DNA of 35,498 nucleotides from Chloroflexota bacterium (GTDB lineage Bacteria; Chloroflexota; Anaerolineae; Aggregatilineales; Phototrophicaceae). The position numbers were made by a program, and so were the translations under genes. The notes beneath the pieces are model-generated. The model worked only from the letters and a program-made list of their open reading frames with translations. It was not told where the DNA came from and ran no database searches. Below, in pieces: positions 18,048-26,049 of this stretch. Location: assembly GCA_003696565.1 (NCBI GenBank), contig RFHA01000146.1:1-35498 (forward strand), read 5' to 3'. Numbering within the stretch: the first letter of the stretch is position 1; each line of letters opens with the position of its first letter.

Positions 18048-18811
18048 TATGCAACCTTCTTCATGATGTAAATCAAACGCGGTGCATGGGATGTCATCAA
18101 ATCAAATGGGCGTAATGCTGCATCCAATACCTGTACCACCTCAAATTGATACCGCTTTAACAAGGTAATAACCGCTTGAACAGGATATGCCCGCAAATGC
18201 CGTTGGGTATAATGCCGCTGCCATTCGCCATCCTCATGCTTAAAAATATGATAGTCTACCGTGCAAATCGATCGTTCATAATCGTACGTATTTTGCCGGA
18301 AAACCACCAAATCATCGGCGTTAAACGCCATATCATCCCCAGAGAGACCGCGCTGTGTCAAGCCTTCAATTGTATACATATCAAAGATAAAAAACTTGTC
18401 CGGTGCCATCAATTCAGAAATACGCTTAAACGTTATCTCCAAATCTCGCAAACTTTCTAGTGCATTCATAGTATCCAATGAAATCACCATATCCACGGGA
18501 TCAAGTGCTGTAGGTAGTTCACGCAAATCCGCCTCAATAAGTTGCACACTGTGCCGCTGCCCCATCTCCACCAACGCCTTTTCCAATTCGGCTAACATTG
18601 CCGGGCTGCGATCCACCGCCTGGATACTATATCCCTTACTTACAAACCACAGAGTCGGCGCGCCAGTACCACATCCTAAATCTAAAATACGCCGACCTAA
18701 CCATTCGTTTTGTTGGGCAATCGTCAACAATTGCGGCGTGTGCATCCGGGCAAACTGATTCATCCCAATTCGATCATAAATAGATGCTAATGCAGCATAT
18801 TGATCCGTCAT
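18047..18811 (-). CDS. Class I SAM-dependent methyltransferase
   Basis: This 254-residue protein has a Rossmann-type methyltransferase fold. Motif I is LDLGCGTG (43-50), followed by AVDRSPAML with the acidic residue that binds the SAM ribose, then EADLRELP and MVISLDTMNALES. The C-terminal third holds a beta-rich part similar to that of small-molecule methyltransferases. Nothing in the sequence reveals the acceptor. It is the first gene of an operon with a membrane protein and a secreted PPC-domain protein. A TAATG overlap joins it to the second gene. It is soluble and unrelated in context to the second methyltransferase at 24243-24938, which carries a membrane anchor. Confidence 0.85.
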   Translation of the reverse strand: MTDQYAALASIYDRIGMNQFARMHTPQLLTIAQQNEWLGRRILDLGCGTGAPTLWFVSKGYSIQAVDRSPAMLAELEKALVEMGQRHSVQLIEADLRELPTALDPVDMVISLDTMNALESLRDLEITFKRISELMAPDKFFIFDMYTIEGLTQRGLSGDDMAFNADDLVVFRQNTYDYERSICTVDYHIFKHEDGEWQRHYTQRHLRAYPVQAVITLLKRYQFEVVQVLDAALRPFDLMTSHAPRLIYIMKKVA

Positions 18812-18920
18812 TCTGGACTCCTTTGATTATGAAATCACGCTTATATGCTTTTACAGCTTTGCAAGGGTTTTAGCAAATCGAACATACATCACATTGATCA
18901 ATCCATCATGCTAAGACATC

Positions 18921-18941
18921 AAAAAAGCGGGTAATCCCCGC
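18921..18941 (-). terminator. Rho-independent terminator of the response regulator gene
   Basis: On the minus strand GCGGG-GATTA-CCCGC is followed by six T residues. It lies 44 nt past the response regulator stop and isolates it from the methyltransferase operon. Confidence 0.82.
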
Positions 18942-18984
18942 CCTGTCTCGTTTATTTATGAAATAGGTATGATGTGTTGTCTGG

Positions 18985-19692
18985 CTATGTGCGGCTTATA
19001 GGCATCCAGTACCCACGTGCAGGGACAGTCACAATATATGTGGGACGGCGCGGGTTTTCTTCTAACTTTTGCCGTAACCGTGAAACATTGACCCGCAATA
19101 CAGAAAAATCTCCCTTATACTGATCACCCCATACCGCCCGCAACAGCTCATCATGTGTCACTATCTTACCGGCGTTTTTCATCAATGTCACTAAAATACC
19201 GTATTCAATCGGTGTTAAATGCAACTTCTTGCCGTTGATTGTCACCTGGCGACGTGGCATATCCAGTTCTAATTGCCTTACTTTTAATTTTGTCTCTGGC
19301 TTAGGTGTCCATTCTACCCGCCGCAACAACGCTTTTACCCGTGCAATCAGCTCCTCTGGGGAAAAAGGCTTATTCATATAATCATCCGCGCCCAATTCCA
19401 ACGCCTGTACACGGTCGCGGTCTTTACCATAACCACTTAAGACAATCATTGGCAAAAAGGAGTGTTCACGCACAGTTTTGAGGATTTCTAACCCGTTCAT
19501 ATCCGGCAGCTTTAAATCAAGCAATACCAGATCAGGCGTTTGTGACGATATTTCTCCCAATGCCAATTCGCCTGTATCCACTGCAACCGCATCATAGCCC
19601 GCCTCTTGTAACAATGTACAGACAACTTCTGCGGTATCTTCATCATCTTCCACAACTAGAATTTGTAGGGATTGATCTTGCGACATCACCAT
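18985..19692 (-). CDS. OmpR/PhoB-family response regulator
   Basis: A 235-residue two-component regulator. The receiver domain (about 9-122) has the acidic pocket Glu15-Asp16-Asp17, phospho-acceptor Asp59 in LVLLDLKLPD, and the switch Lys in MNKPF. The C-terminal winged helix (about 135-233) shows LTPIEYGILVTL and the recognition region VLRVNVSRLRQKLE, followed by IVTVPARGYW, and resembles KdpE-type regulators. No kinase is adjacent and no kdp genes are present, so the regulon is unknown. Both soluble kinases in this window (3539-5116 and 29827-30837) are also orphans. Starts at 19692 and 19686 are both possible, neither with a clear ribosome binding site. A terminator follows, so it is monocistronic. 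Confidence 0.92.
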   Translation of the reverse strand: MVMSQDQSLQILVVEDDEDTAEVVCTLLQEAGYDAVAVDTGELALGEISSQTPDLVLLDLKLPDMNGLEILKTVREHSFLPMIVLSGYGKDRDRVQALELGADDYMNKPFSPEELIARVKALLRRVEWTPKPETKLKVRQLELDMPRRQVTINGKKLHLTPIEYGILVTLMKNAGKIVTHDELLRAVWGDQYKGDFSVLRVNVSRLRQKLEENPRRPTYIVTVPARGYWMPISRT

Positions 19693-19840
19693 TTCTAACG
19701 CCCGTATAACTTCTCTGTAACATATAATAGTTGATTTTATGCATTTAAGCTAGCTATCTTAACACACTTCCTTGAGAAATCATAAAAACAATATAGATTA
19801 TTACAGAAATTTAACGCCATTCGCCCAGCAGCATCAAACA

Positions 19841-19861
19841 AAAAACACCCCTGTTGGGGTG
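19841..19861 (-). terminator. Rho-independent terminator after tRNA-Val
   Basis: On the minus strand CACCCC-AACA-GGGGTG runs into a T-rich tail, 17 nt downstream of the tRNA 3' end. Confidence 0.85.
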
Positions 19862-19877
19862 CTTTATGATGAATTTG

Positions 19878-19951
19878 TGGGCGGTATAGGACTCGAACCT
19901 ATAACCTTCTCGGTGTAAACGAGACGCTACTGCCAATTGAGCTAACCGCCC
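19878..19951 (-). tRNA. tRNA-Val(TAC)
   Basis: On the minus strand a 74-nt cloverleaf folds completely. The acceptor pair is GGGCGGT/ACCGCCC with discriminator A; there is a short D-arm, the anticodon stem is TCTCG/CGAGA with loop TTTACAC (anticodon TAC, reading GTA valine codons), and the T-arm is ATAGG-TTCGAGT-CCTAT. CCA is not encoded; the genome continues CAA. A strong terminator lies just downstream, so it is a single-tRNA transcript. A ggtaga/tctacc hairpin (19960-19978) sits 8 nt upstream of the 5' end. Confidence 0.96.
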
Positions 19952-20310
19952 ATTCGTAAGGTAGATTTTATTTCTACCCAACGTTGAAACATCTTACATC
20001 ATCCAGCCTGGATTATCAATACCCGAATATCCCTCAAAGTGGTGAATTTTATTAGATATACCCTTTAAAAAAGGGCGCCATTATCCTCCTTACACTCAAT
20101 AGAGGATTATTTTTAAGGTATAGGTACACACTGGTCCGATAAAACAAAGACGTATAAATCCTTGGTTCAACAAAACCGGCAATATGAGTGTCAATACTGC
20201 CTGCACTATTGACACCCAAACATCTCGTATCTGTGATATGCTGAAATCAAAACCTAATAATCATCAACAATCCGCCATCCACACAAAAAATATTGATTCA
20301 CCACCACACC
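19952..20310. other. Gene-free stretch between tRNA-Val and argS
   Basis: About 360 nt without a plausible gene on either strand. It holds the ggtaga/tctacc hairpin at 19960-19978, an atcctc/gaggat pair near 20091-20107, and a 9-bp inverted repeat at 20188-20215. I see no attachment site, tRNA fragment or transposon remnant. Confidence 0.5.
20188..20215. repeat. 9-bp perfect inverted repeat, spacer 10 nt
   Basis: gtgtcaata ... tattgacac. No T-run follows on either strand, so a terminator is unlikely. Total span is 28 nt, which would suit a dimeric regulator, but the nearest gene on either side reads away from it. Confidence 0.6.
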
Positions 20311-22026
20311 TTACATAAATTCCGGTGCAGACATCCCCATCAATTTGAGCATTCGCTTGAACATCGCTTGCACCGCCCGATAAAACCGTAAACGTGCCTT
20401 AGCCAGTTCAGGATCAACCCCTTCACCAAATACACGCACACGGTCATACATCGGATGAAACTGATTCGCTATCTCTAATGCAAAGTGAGGAATCGTATGC
20501 GGTGAAAGTGTTTCCGCTGCAAAGCGTATTTGATCCGGTAATTCCAAACACTTACGCATAAACCTTAACGCTTCCTCATCTAACAAAGATAAATCTGCCC
20601 CATCGTCGCTAAAGCCGCGTGTCTGTGCTTCCCGGAGGATACCCGCACACCGCACATGAGCATATTGGATGTAATACACAGGGTTGTCGTTACTTCGCCG
20701 AATAGCCAAATCCATATCAAAATCCATTTGTGAATTAGGATTCCGGGCAGCTAGCGTATATCGCACCGCATCCGCACTCGTCGCATCGATCAAATCATCC
20801 AATGTCTCGTAGGTACCACGCCGTGTGCTGATCTTCACTTCCTTACCATCACGAACCATCCGCACCATCTGAATTAAAATCACATTGATTTTAGAAGCAT
20901 CCAGCCCCAACGCCTGAATACCATACTTCACAACCTGATGCTGCGTATAATGATCTGCACCAAGCACATTCACCAGCAAGTCAAACCCGCGCTCAATCTT
21001 GTTCTTATGATAAGCAATGTCTGGTAGCGTATAAGTGGGCGCACCATCACTCTTCACCAATACGCGATCTTCTGAATCGCCAAATCGTGTCGAACGGAAC
21101 CACGTCGCTGGAGCAAGGTCTTTGTTCTTTTCGATGACATCCTCGCTCTCCCCTTCCCTTACTGGTGATTTATAAATATAGCCGCCCTTATCTAACGCAT
21201 CCAACACATCCCAAATAGCGTTGTTTTCAAACAAGCTATTCTCATTAAAGAACGCATCATGATGAATATCCACCCGTGCCAACGTTTCTTTAATGACCTT
21301 AAACATCGCTGCTTCGGCATACACCTTAAATGGTTGCCAATCAGCATCAAGCAATGCATCCCCTTGCTCCTCAATAAGCTGTTGAGCGATGTCTTTAAGA
21401 TATTCTCCTTGGTAAAACCAACTCGCACTTTCATCCGGTATCTCAACCGGTTGACCAAGTGCCTCCAGATAACGCACCCGCAGGCTTTCCCCCAAATTCT
21501 TCATCTGTACCCCGGCATTGTTAAAGTAATACTCGCGCTGAACTTCAAAGCCAGCCGCTTCCAAAATCCGAGCTACAGCATCTCCAACAATAGCCCCCCG
21601 GCTACGCCCAACATGCAACGGACCTGTTGGGTTCGCGCTCACAAACTCCACTTGGGCACGTTTGCCATGACCAATATCTAAATTACCAAACGTATCCCCC
21701 TGTTCAATCAAGACATTGATCTGATCAATTAACCAGAGTTTGCTCAGACGGAAGTTGATAAACCCCGGCGGAGATACTTCCGCTGATTCGATGAAATCGG
21801 CAGCCGGTAAATGTGCGACAATCGCATTCGCAATATCCAGGGGTTTCATCTTTGCTACCCGCGCCAAAGCCATTGCCACAGGTGAGGCAAAATCGCCTTG
21901 TTCAATCCGTTTAGATGGGTTAATCGGTACCTCTGGTATATCAAATGCGGGTAAATCACCTGCCTGCTGTGCCGCTTGAATTGCACTTACAACAAGATCA
22001 GCATGTTGTTCGGAAAGTGGTTTCAT
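20311..22026 (-). CDS. argS: Arginyl-tRNA synthetase
   Basis: Class I synthetase charging tRNA-Arg. The 571-residue protein has the N-terminal Arg-tRNA additional domain, the HIGH-type motif HVGR (138-141) within FVSANPTGPLHVGR, the catalytic core with GADHYTQ, and a KMSKS equivalent KISTR (398-402). Many ArgS proteins lack a standard KMSKS, so this is normal. The C-terminal DALR anticodon-binding domain covers about 450-571 and ends GMSAPEFM, a typical ArgS ending. AGGAAG precedes the ATG by about 6 nt. It lies directly downstream of the multicopper oxidase terminator and appears to be transcribed alone. Confidence 0.97.
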   Translation of the reverse strand: MKPLSEQHADLVVSAIQAAQQAGDLPAFDIPEVPINPSKRIEQGDFASPVAMALARVAKMKPLDIANAIVAHLPAADFIESAEVSPPGFINFRLSKLWLIDQINVLIEQGDTFGNLDIGHGKRAQVEFVSANPTGPLHVGRSRGAIVGDAVARILEAAGFEVQREYYFNNAGVQMKNLGESLRVRYLEALGQPVEIPDESASWFYQGEYLKDIAQQLIEEQGDALLDADWQPFKVYAEAAMFKVIKETLARVDIHHDAFFNENSLFENNAIWDVLDALDKGGYIYKSPVREGESEDVIEKNKDLAPATWFRSTRFGDSEDRVLVKSDGAPTYTLPDIAYHKNKIERGFDLLVNVLGADHYTQHQVVKYGIQALGLDASKINVILIQMVRMVRDGKEVKISTRRGTYETLDDLIDATSADAVRYTLAARNPNSQMDFDMDLAIRRSNDNPVYYIQYAHVRCAGILREAQTRGFSDDGADLSLLDEEALRFMRKCLELPDQIRFAAETLSPHTIPHFALEIANQFHPMYDRVRVFGEGVDPELAKARLRFYRAVQAMFKRMLKLMGMSAPEFM

Positions 22027-22067
22027 CGTCTTCCTGTTTTCTCATTATTATTGACATAAACACAAGC

Positions 22068-22096
22068 ATTGTAGCAAAATGTATATCAAACAAAAA
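22068..22096 (-). promoter_or_regulatory. Candidate argS promoter
   Basis: On the minus strand TACAAT (22068-22073) is preceded after 17 nt by TTTTTG (22091-22096), which coincides with the T-run of the upstream terminator. The -10 is good, the -35 poor. Confidence 0.4.
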
Positions 22097-22112
22097 ACCC
22101 CCTTTCGGGGGT
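22092..22112 (-). terminator. Rho-independent terminator of the multicopper oxidase gene
   Basis: On the minus strand ACCCCC-GAAA-GGGGGT is followed by a T-run. The GAAA loop is a stable GNRA tetraloop. It lies 22 nt past the stop. Confidence 0.9.
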
Positions 22113-22134
22113 AATTCAAAAGTGACAATAACTG

Positions 22135-23148
22135 TTACTCATTCACTACTAAGGCTGTGACCATACCAAACATACCATCGCGTGATTCAGCGTGGCTTAA
22201 AATATGGCAGTGGAATGCCCAAACACCTGGTTCAGTACAATCAACTACCACATCATACCGCTCCCCTGGGGCGATATTCAGCGTATCGCACATATATGGC
22301 ACGGGTAAATAGAAGCCATCTTTAGCAATGACCATCTGGGGCATTCCATGTAAGTGCATCGGGTGAATCATCAAACCTTCATTCATATAACGGATACGGA
22401 TGCGATCCCCTAAATTCGCCACAATTGGTTGTGTATATGGGAAGGATTTTCCGTTTAATGTAAACCCTAATGCCGAGTCATTCAAAATCAGGGTATAGTC
22501 GCCATCTACTTCTGGCTCACGGCTTTTGTCCAGCGGATCAACCACAAACGCACCTAAAAGCCCGCGTGTTGTTTGCTCTGCGGAATTATGATGTGAATGG
22601 TACATATGAGAGCCAAAATTGCGCACCGTAAATTCATAAGTAAATGTCATACCGGGATCAATCGGCGGTTGTGTAATAAATGGCACACCATCCATATTAT
22701 TGGGCACAATTAAACCATGCCAATGAACCGCCGTGCTTTGATCTGGTAATTCATTTGTCACGTTGATACGAACACGATCCCCTTCCGTCACGCGGATTTC
22801 TGGACCAGGAACGATGCCATTATATGCGAATGCTGGAAAGACTTTACCCGGTTCAGTTTCCCAATCAATCTGAGAGACGACCAAATCAAATACCTTCACA
22901 TCGCCATCCATCGTATATTCCATTGGTGGACGCCAAAAAATCGGATCCTTACCAATATTATCCAAAAAAGTCTGAATCCCCATTTGATGGTGTTCATTCA
23001 TTGTCTGCCAATCCATCCCCCCTTCTTGGGTAGATGTACCATGATCACCATCCATCGCACGGATGTGCCCAGTGCCGGCAGCCGCAGCACCAATTGCGCT
23101 AACACCAACAACTTTTAGAAAATCACGACGGTTAATTTTACCACTCAT
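22135..23148 (-). CDS. Tat-exported two-domain multicopper oxidase
   Basis: A 337-residue copper oxidase. The N-terminus holds a Tat signal (NRRDFLKVVGVSA). Two cupredoxin domains follow (about 85-205 and 215-337). Copper motifs are HWHG (142-145), HSHH (184-187), HPMHLH (262-267) and HCHILSH (313-319), enough for a type 1 site and the trinuclear centre. Ordinary laccases have Met ten residues after the type 1 Cys; here Met326 and Met329 lie 12 and 15 residues after Cys314, suggesting a two-residue insertion in the axial loop. I prefer the ATG at 23148 because GAGGAG is only 2 nt from the ATG at 23157 and 11 nt from this one. It is divergent from a diheme cytochrome, a possible electron partner. 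Copper detoxification or phenol oxidation are alternatives. Confidence 0.9.
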   Translation of the reverse strand: MSGKINRRDFLKVVGVSAIGAAAAGTGHIRAMDGDHGTSTQEGGMDWQTMNEHHQMGIQTFLDNIGKDPIFWRPPMEYTMDGDVKVFDLVVSQIDWETEPGKVFPAFAYNGIVPGPEIRVTEGDRVRINVTNELPDQSTAVHWHGLIVPNNMDGVPFITQPPIDPGMTFTYEFTVRNFGSHMYHSHHNSAEQTTRGLLGAFVVDPLDKSREPEVDGDYTLILNDSALGFTLNGKSFPYTQPIVANLGDRIRIRYMNEGLMIHPMHLHGMPQMVIAKDGFYLPVPYMCDTLNIAPGERYDVVVDCTEPGVWAFHCHILSHAESRDGMFGMVTALVVNE

Positions 23149-23310
23149 CTTTATCATGACTCCTCATTTGTTTCCAATGGTAGCTAGCATACAATCATCA
23201 ACATATTCCATGTAATCATGTTTTGATATGACAATAATCACTGGAAACAACAATTAACCATCCGTAATAATAAGCTGAGTCATTTTTCCTATCACAGTTT
23301 GGGGAACAGT

Positions 23311-24246
23311 ATGGAACAGAAAAACAACGATATATTTCTACCTGTATTGGTTTTATTAGGGATGTTCGCACTGATTTTAGGGGCACTTACTCTATCAACA
23401 CAACCCGAACCCCAATCATCAGAGGAAGTTGCTGCCGTTGCCGTGACAAACGTCACAGAAGAACCAACTGAAGAAGAACCAACTCAAGATGTTGCTGTTG
23501 ATCTATGGGAAGGTTATTATCACCCAGATGATGTCGCAGAAGGGCGTTCTTTATATGGCAGTACCTGTGCGGCGTGTCATGGGTCAAATGCAGAAGGTAT
23601 CAGTGGGCTTGGTAAAAACCTGATCCAAAGCGAGTTTGTTAACAATCTAACCGATGAAGAGCTTCATGCTTTTATCATCACAGGGCGCGAAGCTTGGGAC
23701 CCCGCCAATACCACCGGTATTCCTATGCCACCGCGTGGCGGAAACCCAGCACTGAGCGATGCTAGCATTGATTTAATCATCGCTTATTTACGTGCAACAG
23801 CTAATCCCGCACTGGTTTCATCTAATGCGCGTCATATTATCTCACAAACAGATCAGCAACCTTATCAAGAGCAAAATACGGAAACTGTTTCTGTTCAGCC
23901 TACAGATGTTCAACCCACTGCTATTCCAGCCTCACCCACACCAAGCGAACCACGCCCAACCAGCACACCACGTCCACCGCGTGTCTTTGATCCAGCAAAC
24001 GCCTTCGCTATATCTTGTTCGGGGTGTCATGGAGCAGATGGCACCGGTATTGATGGGCTAACCACCAGCTTGTTTGAAAGCGATCTAATCAATGACCCAG
24101 ATGCACTTTTCAATTTTGTTGCTGAAGGCAATCCACTAGCTAATCCGCTTGAAGCATTCCCTCACCCACCACGTGGTGAATACCCAACGCATACTGATGA
24201 GGAACTGCGTCAGATTATTGATTATCTACTCTCATTAGGGAATTAA
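23311..24246 (+). CDS. Membrane-anchored diheme cytochrome c
   Basis: A 311-residue protein with an uncleaved N-terminal helix (about 9-29) and two cytochrome c domains joined by a Pro/Thr-rich linker (about 185-225). Haem sites are CAACH (86-90) and CSGCH (236-240). The first domain has a clear axial ligand Met139 in GIPMPPRGG. The second has AFPHPPRGE at the same place, with His285 instead of Met; no other Met lies in that domain. The two domains look like an internal duplication. I chose the ATG at 23311, 5 nt after GGGGA, over the TTG at 23299. The divergent multicopper oxidase suggests a copper/haem redox role outside the membrane. The last 4 nt overlap the convergent methyltransferase gene. 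Confidence 0.88.
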   Translation: MEQKNNDIFLPVLVLLGMFALILGALTLSTQPEPQSSEEVAAVAVTNVTEEPTEEEPTQDVAVDLWEGYYHPDDVAEGRSLYGSTCAACHGSNAEGISGLGKNLIQSEFVNNLTDEELHAFIITGREAWDPANTTGIPMPPRGGNPALSDASIDLIIAYLRATANPALVSSNARHIISQTDQQPYQEQNTETVSVQPTDVQPTAIPASPTPSEPRPTSTPRPPRVFDPANAFAISCSGCHGADGTGIDGLTTSLFESDLINDPDALFNFVAEGNPLANPLEAFPHPPRGEYPTHTDEELRQIIDYLLSLGN

Positions 24247-24938
24247 AACTGAGGTATAGGGGGTTCTTGTGAATCCCCTCCCTCTTTCATACCCCACACA
24301 CGATGATAATCCACCTGCCAGGGTTCAATTGTCACATGACCAATGCCACATGCTTCTAGCATCGTCACAAACGCTTGTTGTGTATGCGTTTTACCAGGCA
24401 TCCAGCGTGTATTAATTCGTAACGTCACTAACAACAGCCCGCCAGGACGTAATACTCGCACCAACTCACAAATCACCTGCTGTGTATCCCCCATAAATTC
24501 TAAAGCCTCTAAGCACGTCACCGCATCAAATGAATCATCTTTAAATGGCAACGTCTCAGCAGGACTATGAACCCAAGCCACACGATCATCTTTCACTTTA
24601 TTAGCGGCAACAGCTAACATATTACGACTTAAATCCAGCCCAATAATCTTGCCATTAAACGCTGGATGTTCAACTAGTGCTAAAGGCAAACGTCCTGTCC
24701 CAGTGGCAACATCGAGTATGTTTAATGTATTAAATGGCGCAAAATATCCTAAAATCGGTGCCGCTAATAATTCTCGCTCATAAACTGGATCAAAGTTTTT
24801 GATTCGATCATATCGCTGTGCATAAATATCATACAACCAAATCACAACACGCCGCCCTAGATATACCCCTTCCGTCTCAAAAATCAACCACCAAATTAAA
24901 AAACCAATAATCACTAATCCAACAATCAGCCAGATCAC
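24243..24938 (-). CDS. Membrane-anchored class I SAM methyltransferase
   Basis: A 231-residue Methyltransf_11-type protein. One strongly hydrophobic helix (about 2-20) should anchor it on the inner side of the membrane. Motif I is LDVATGTG (75-82), then GLDLSRNML and the post-I segment FDAVTCLEALEFM, followed by LRPGGLLLVTLR. It resembles UbiE/COQ5-type quinone methyltransferases in the core, but that similarity is shared by many families. It starts with GTG, overlapping the upstream SDR gene stop as GTGA, with AAAGGG 5 nt before; this points to translational coupling. Lipid or quinone modification is a plausible role given the anchor and the SDR partner, but it is inference. Confidence 0.82.
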   Translation of the reverse strand: MIWLIVGLVIIGFLIWWLIFETEGVYLGRRVVIWLYDIYAQRYDRIKNFDPVYERELLAAPILGYFAPFNTLNILDVATGTGRLPLALVEHPAFNGKIIGLDLSRNMLAVAANKVKDDRVAWVHSPAETLPFKDDSFDAVTCLEALEFMGDTQQVICELVRVLRPGGLLLVTLRINTRWMPGKTHTQQAFVTMLEACGIGHVTIEPWQVDYHRVWGMKEGGDSQEPPIPQF

Positions 24939-25918
24939 AACAACCCTTTCTCTTTAAGATATGGCACACAATTCTGAATACCCTCATTCAAAGTTACTTT
25001 GGGTTGCCATCCTAATAGATCACGCGCTTTATCCATTTTATAGGTAATATAATTAGTTAAAAACGGGATCAGATCGTTTAAGTCTTTTGCTTGTGAATTT
25101 TTAGGGGCAAGTGCCGAAACAATCAGCGCAAAAGCACGAAACATCACAGGCGGCAAACTAATCCAACGGTCATGACCAGCAAGTTGTGCATATCCACTTA
25201 AAAATTCGCGCCATGTTGGAGACGGGTCTGGTGTACAATTAAAAGCCTCTCCTATAGCCGCCGGATGGTGAGCTAGCGTCAGCATTAAATCCACCACATC
25301 ATCAACATAGATTGGATACGCAGAGCCGCTACCATCACCAATGAAAAACACCCGCTTGCGCACTAATTTAAACATCGTCTTTGTCCACATCTGACTACGT
25401 GGACCGTAAATCATACCTGGGCGGATAATGGTATATGGCATATCAGCCGCATAATCAATGAGAGTCTTTTCCGCCATGACTTTCGTGATGTGATAAGGGT
25501 CTGCACCAGGGTCATAAGGCGTGGATTCCGTCACATCGGTGCGATTGCGATACCCATAAACAGATATAGTACTAACATGAACAAATCGCTTGACACCTGC
25601 CCGCACAGCAGCTTCTACCAGGTGACGTGTGCCTTGTACATTAACCGCATACTGATGTGTTAAATTACCACCTAATGCTGCCGCTACATGGAATACAACA
25701 TCACAACCCGGCATCACGTTTTGTATATGGGCTGCATTCGTTATATCACCAAATACAAGCTCAACCCCATCAAGATCGTGAATAAATTTAGCACGCTCAG
25801 GACGACGCACTAATGCCTTAATTTTCTTCCCCCCTTCTATAGATAACCGCTTCACTAGCGCACTACCTAAAAAACCGGTTGCTCCTGTAACTAGTACAGT
25901 TTGATTTTTCAAATCCAT
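24935..25918 (-). CDS. NAD(P)-dependent epimerase / 3-beta-HSD-type SDR
   Basis: A 327-residue extended short-chain dehydrogenase. The dinucleotide-binding motif is TGATGFLG (11-18). The catalytic Tyr142-xxx-Lys146 lies in DPYHITK, and VSTISVYG (115-122) supplies the Ser/Thr. IIRPGMIYGP and the C-terminal half match the NAD-dependent epimerase / 3-beta-hydroxysteroid dehydrogenase group. No signal peptide or clear membrane segment is seen. I chose the ATG at 25918, with AGAGG about 7 nt upstream; a longer frame begins at 25996 but its 26 extra residues are not family-like. It is the first gene of a two-gene operon with an anchored methyltransferase. Candidate substrates are sterol-like, isoprenoid or nucleotide-sugar molecules. 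Confidence 0.88.
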   Translation of the reverse strand: MDLKNQTVLVTGATGFLGSALVKRLSIEGGKKIKALVRRPERAKFIHDLDGVELVFGDITNAAHIQNVMPGCDVVFHVAAALGGNLTHQYAVNVQGTRHLVEAAVRAGVKRFVHVSTISVYGYRNRTDVTESTPYDPGADPYHITKVMAEKTLIDYAADMPYTIIRPGMIYGPRSQMWTKTMFKLVRKRVFFIGDGSGSAYPIYVDDVVDLMLTLAHHPAAIGEAFNCTPDPSPTWREFLSGYAQLAGHDRWISLPPVMFRAFALIVSALAPKNSQAKDLNDLIPFLTNYITYKMDKARDLLGWQPKVTLNEGIQNCVPYLKEKGLL

Positions 25919-26049
25919 AACGTAACCTCTACACACAAAATGTGTTAAAATTTTATGGTGAATAACAGTTTTAACATGAGACAAGATCGTGCTCAAATAT
26001 TGATTTCTTTTTAGCTTTTTATTACGAAAAAAGATTGGTTATACATCTG

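Noticed and set aside
19841-20310. tRNA-associated integration site of a mobile element
   Set aside because: No integrase, no duplicated tRNA end and no change in gene type next to tRNA-Val.
21259-21681. Plus-strand 140-residue frame inside argS
   Set aside because: Antisense to the catalytic core of argS; no homology recognisable and no promoter or ribosome binding site.
25919-25996. N-terminal extension of the SDR
   Set aside because: The 26 extra residues are not family-like, and AGAGG is well placed for the ATG at 25918, directly before the nucleotide-binding strand.
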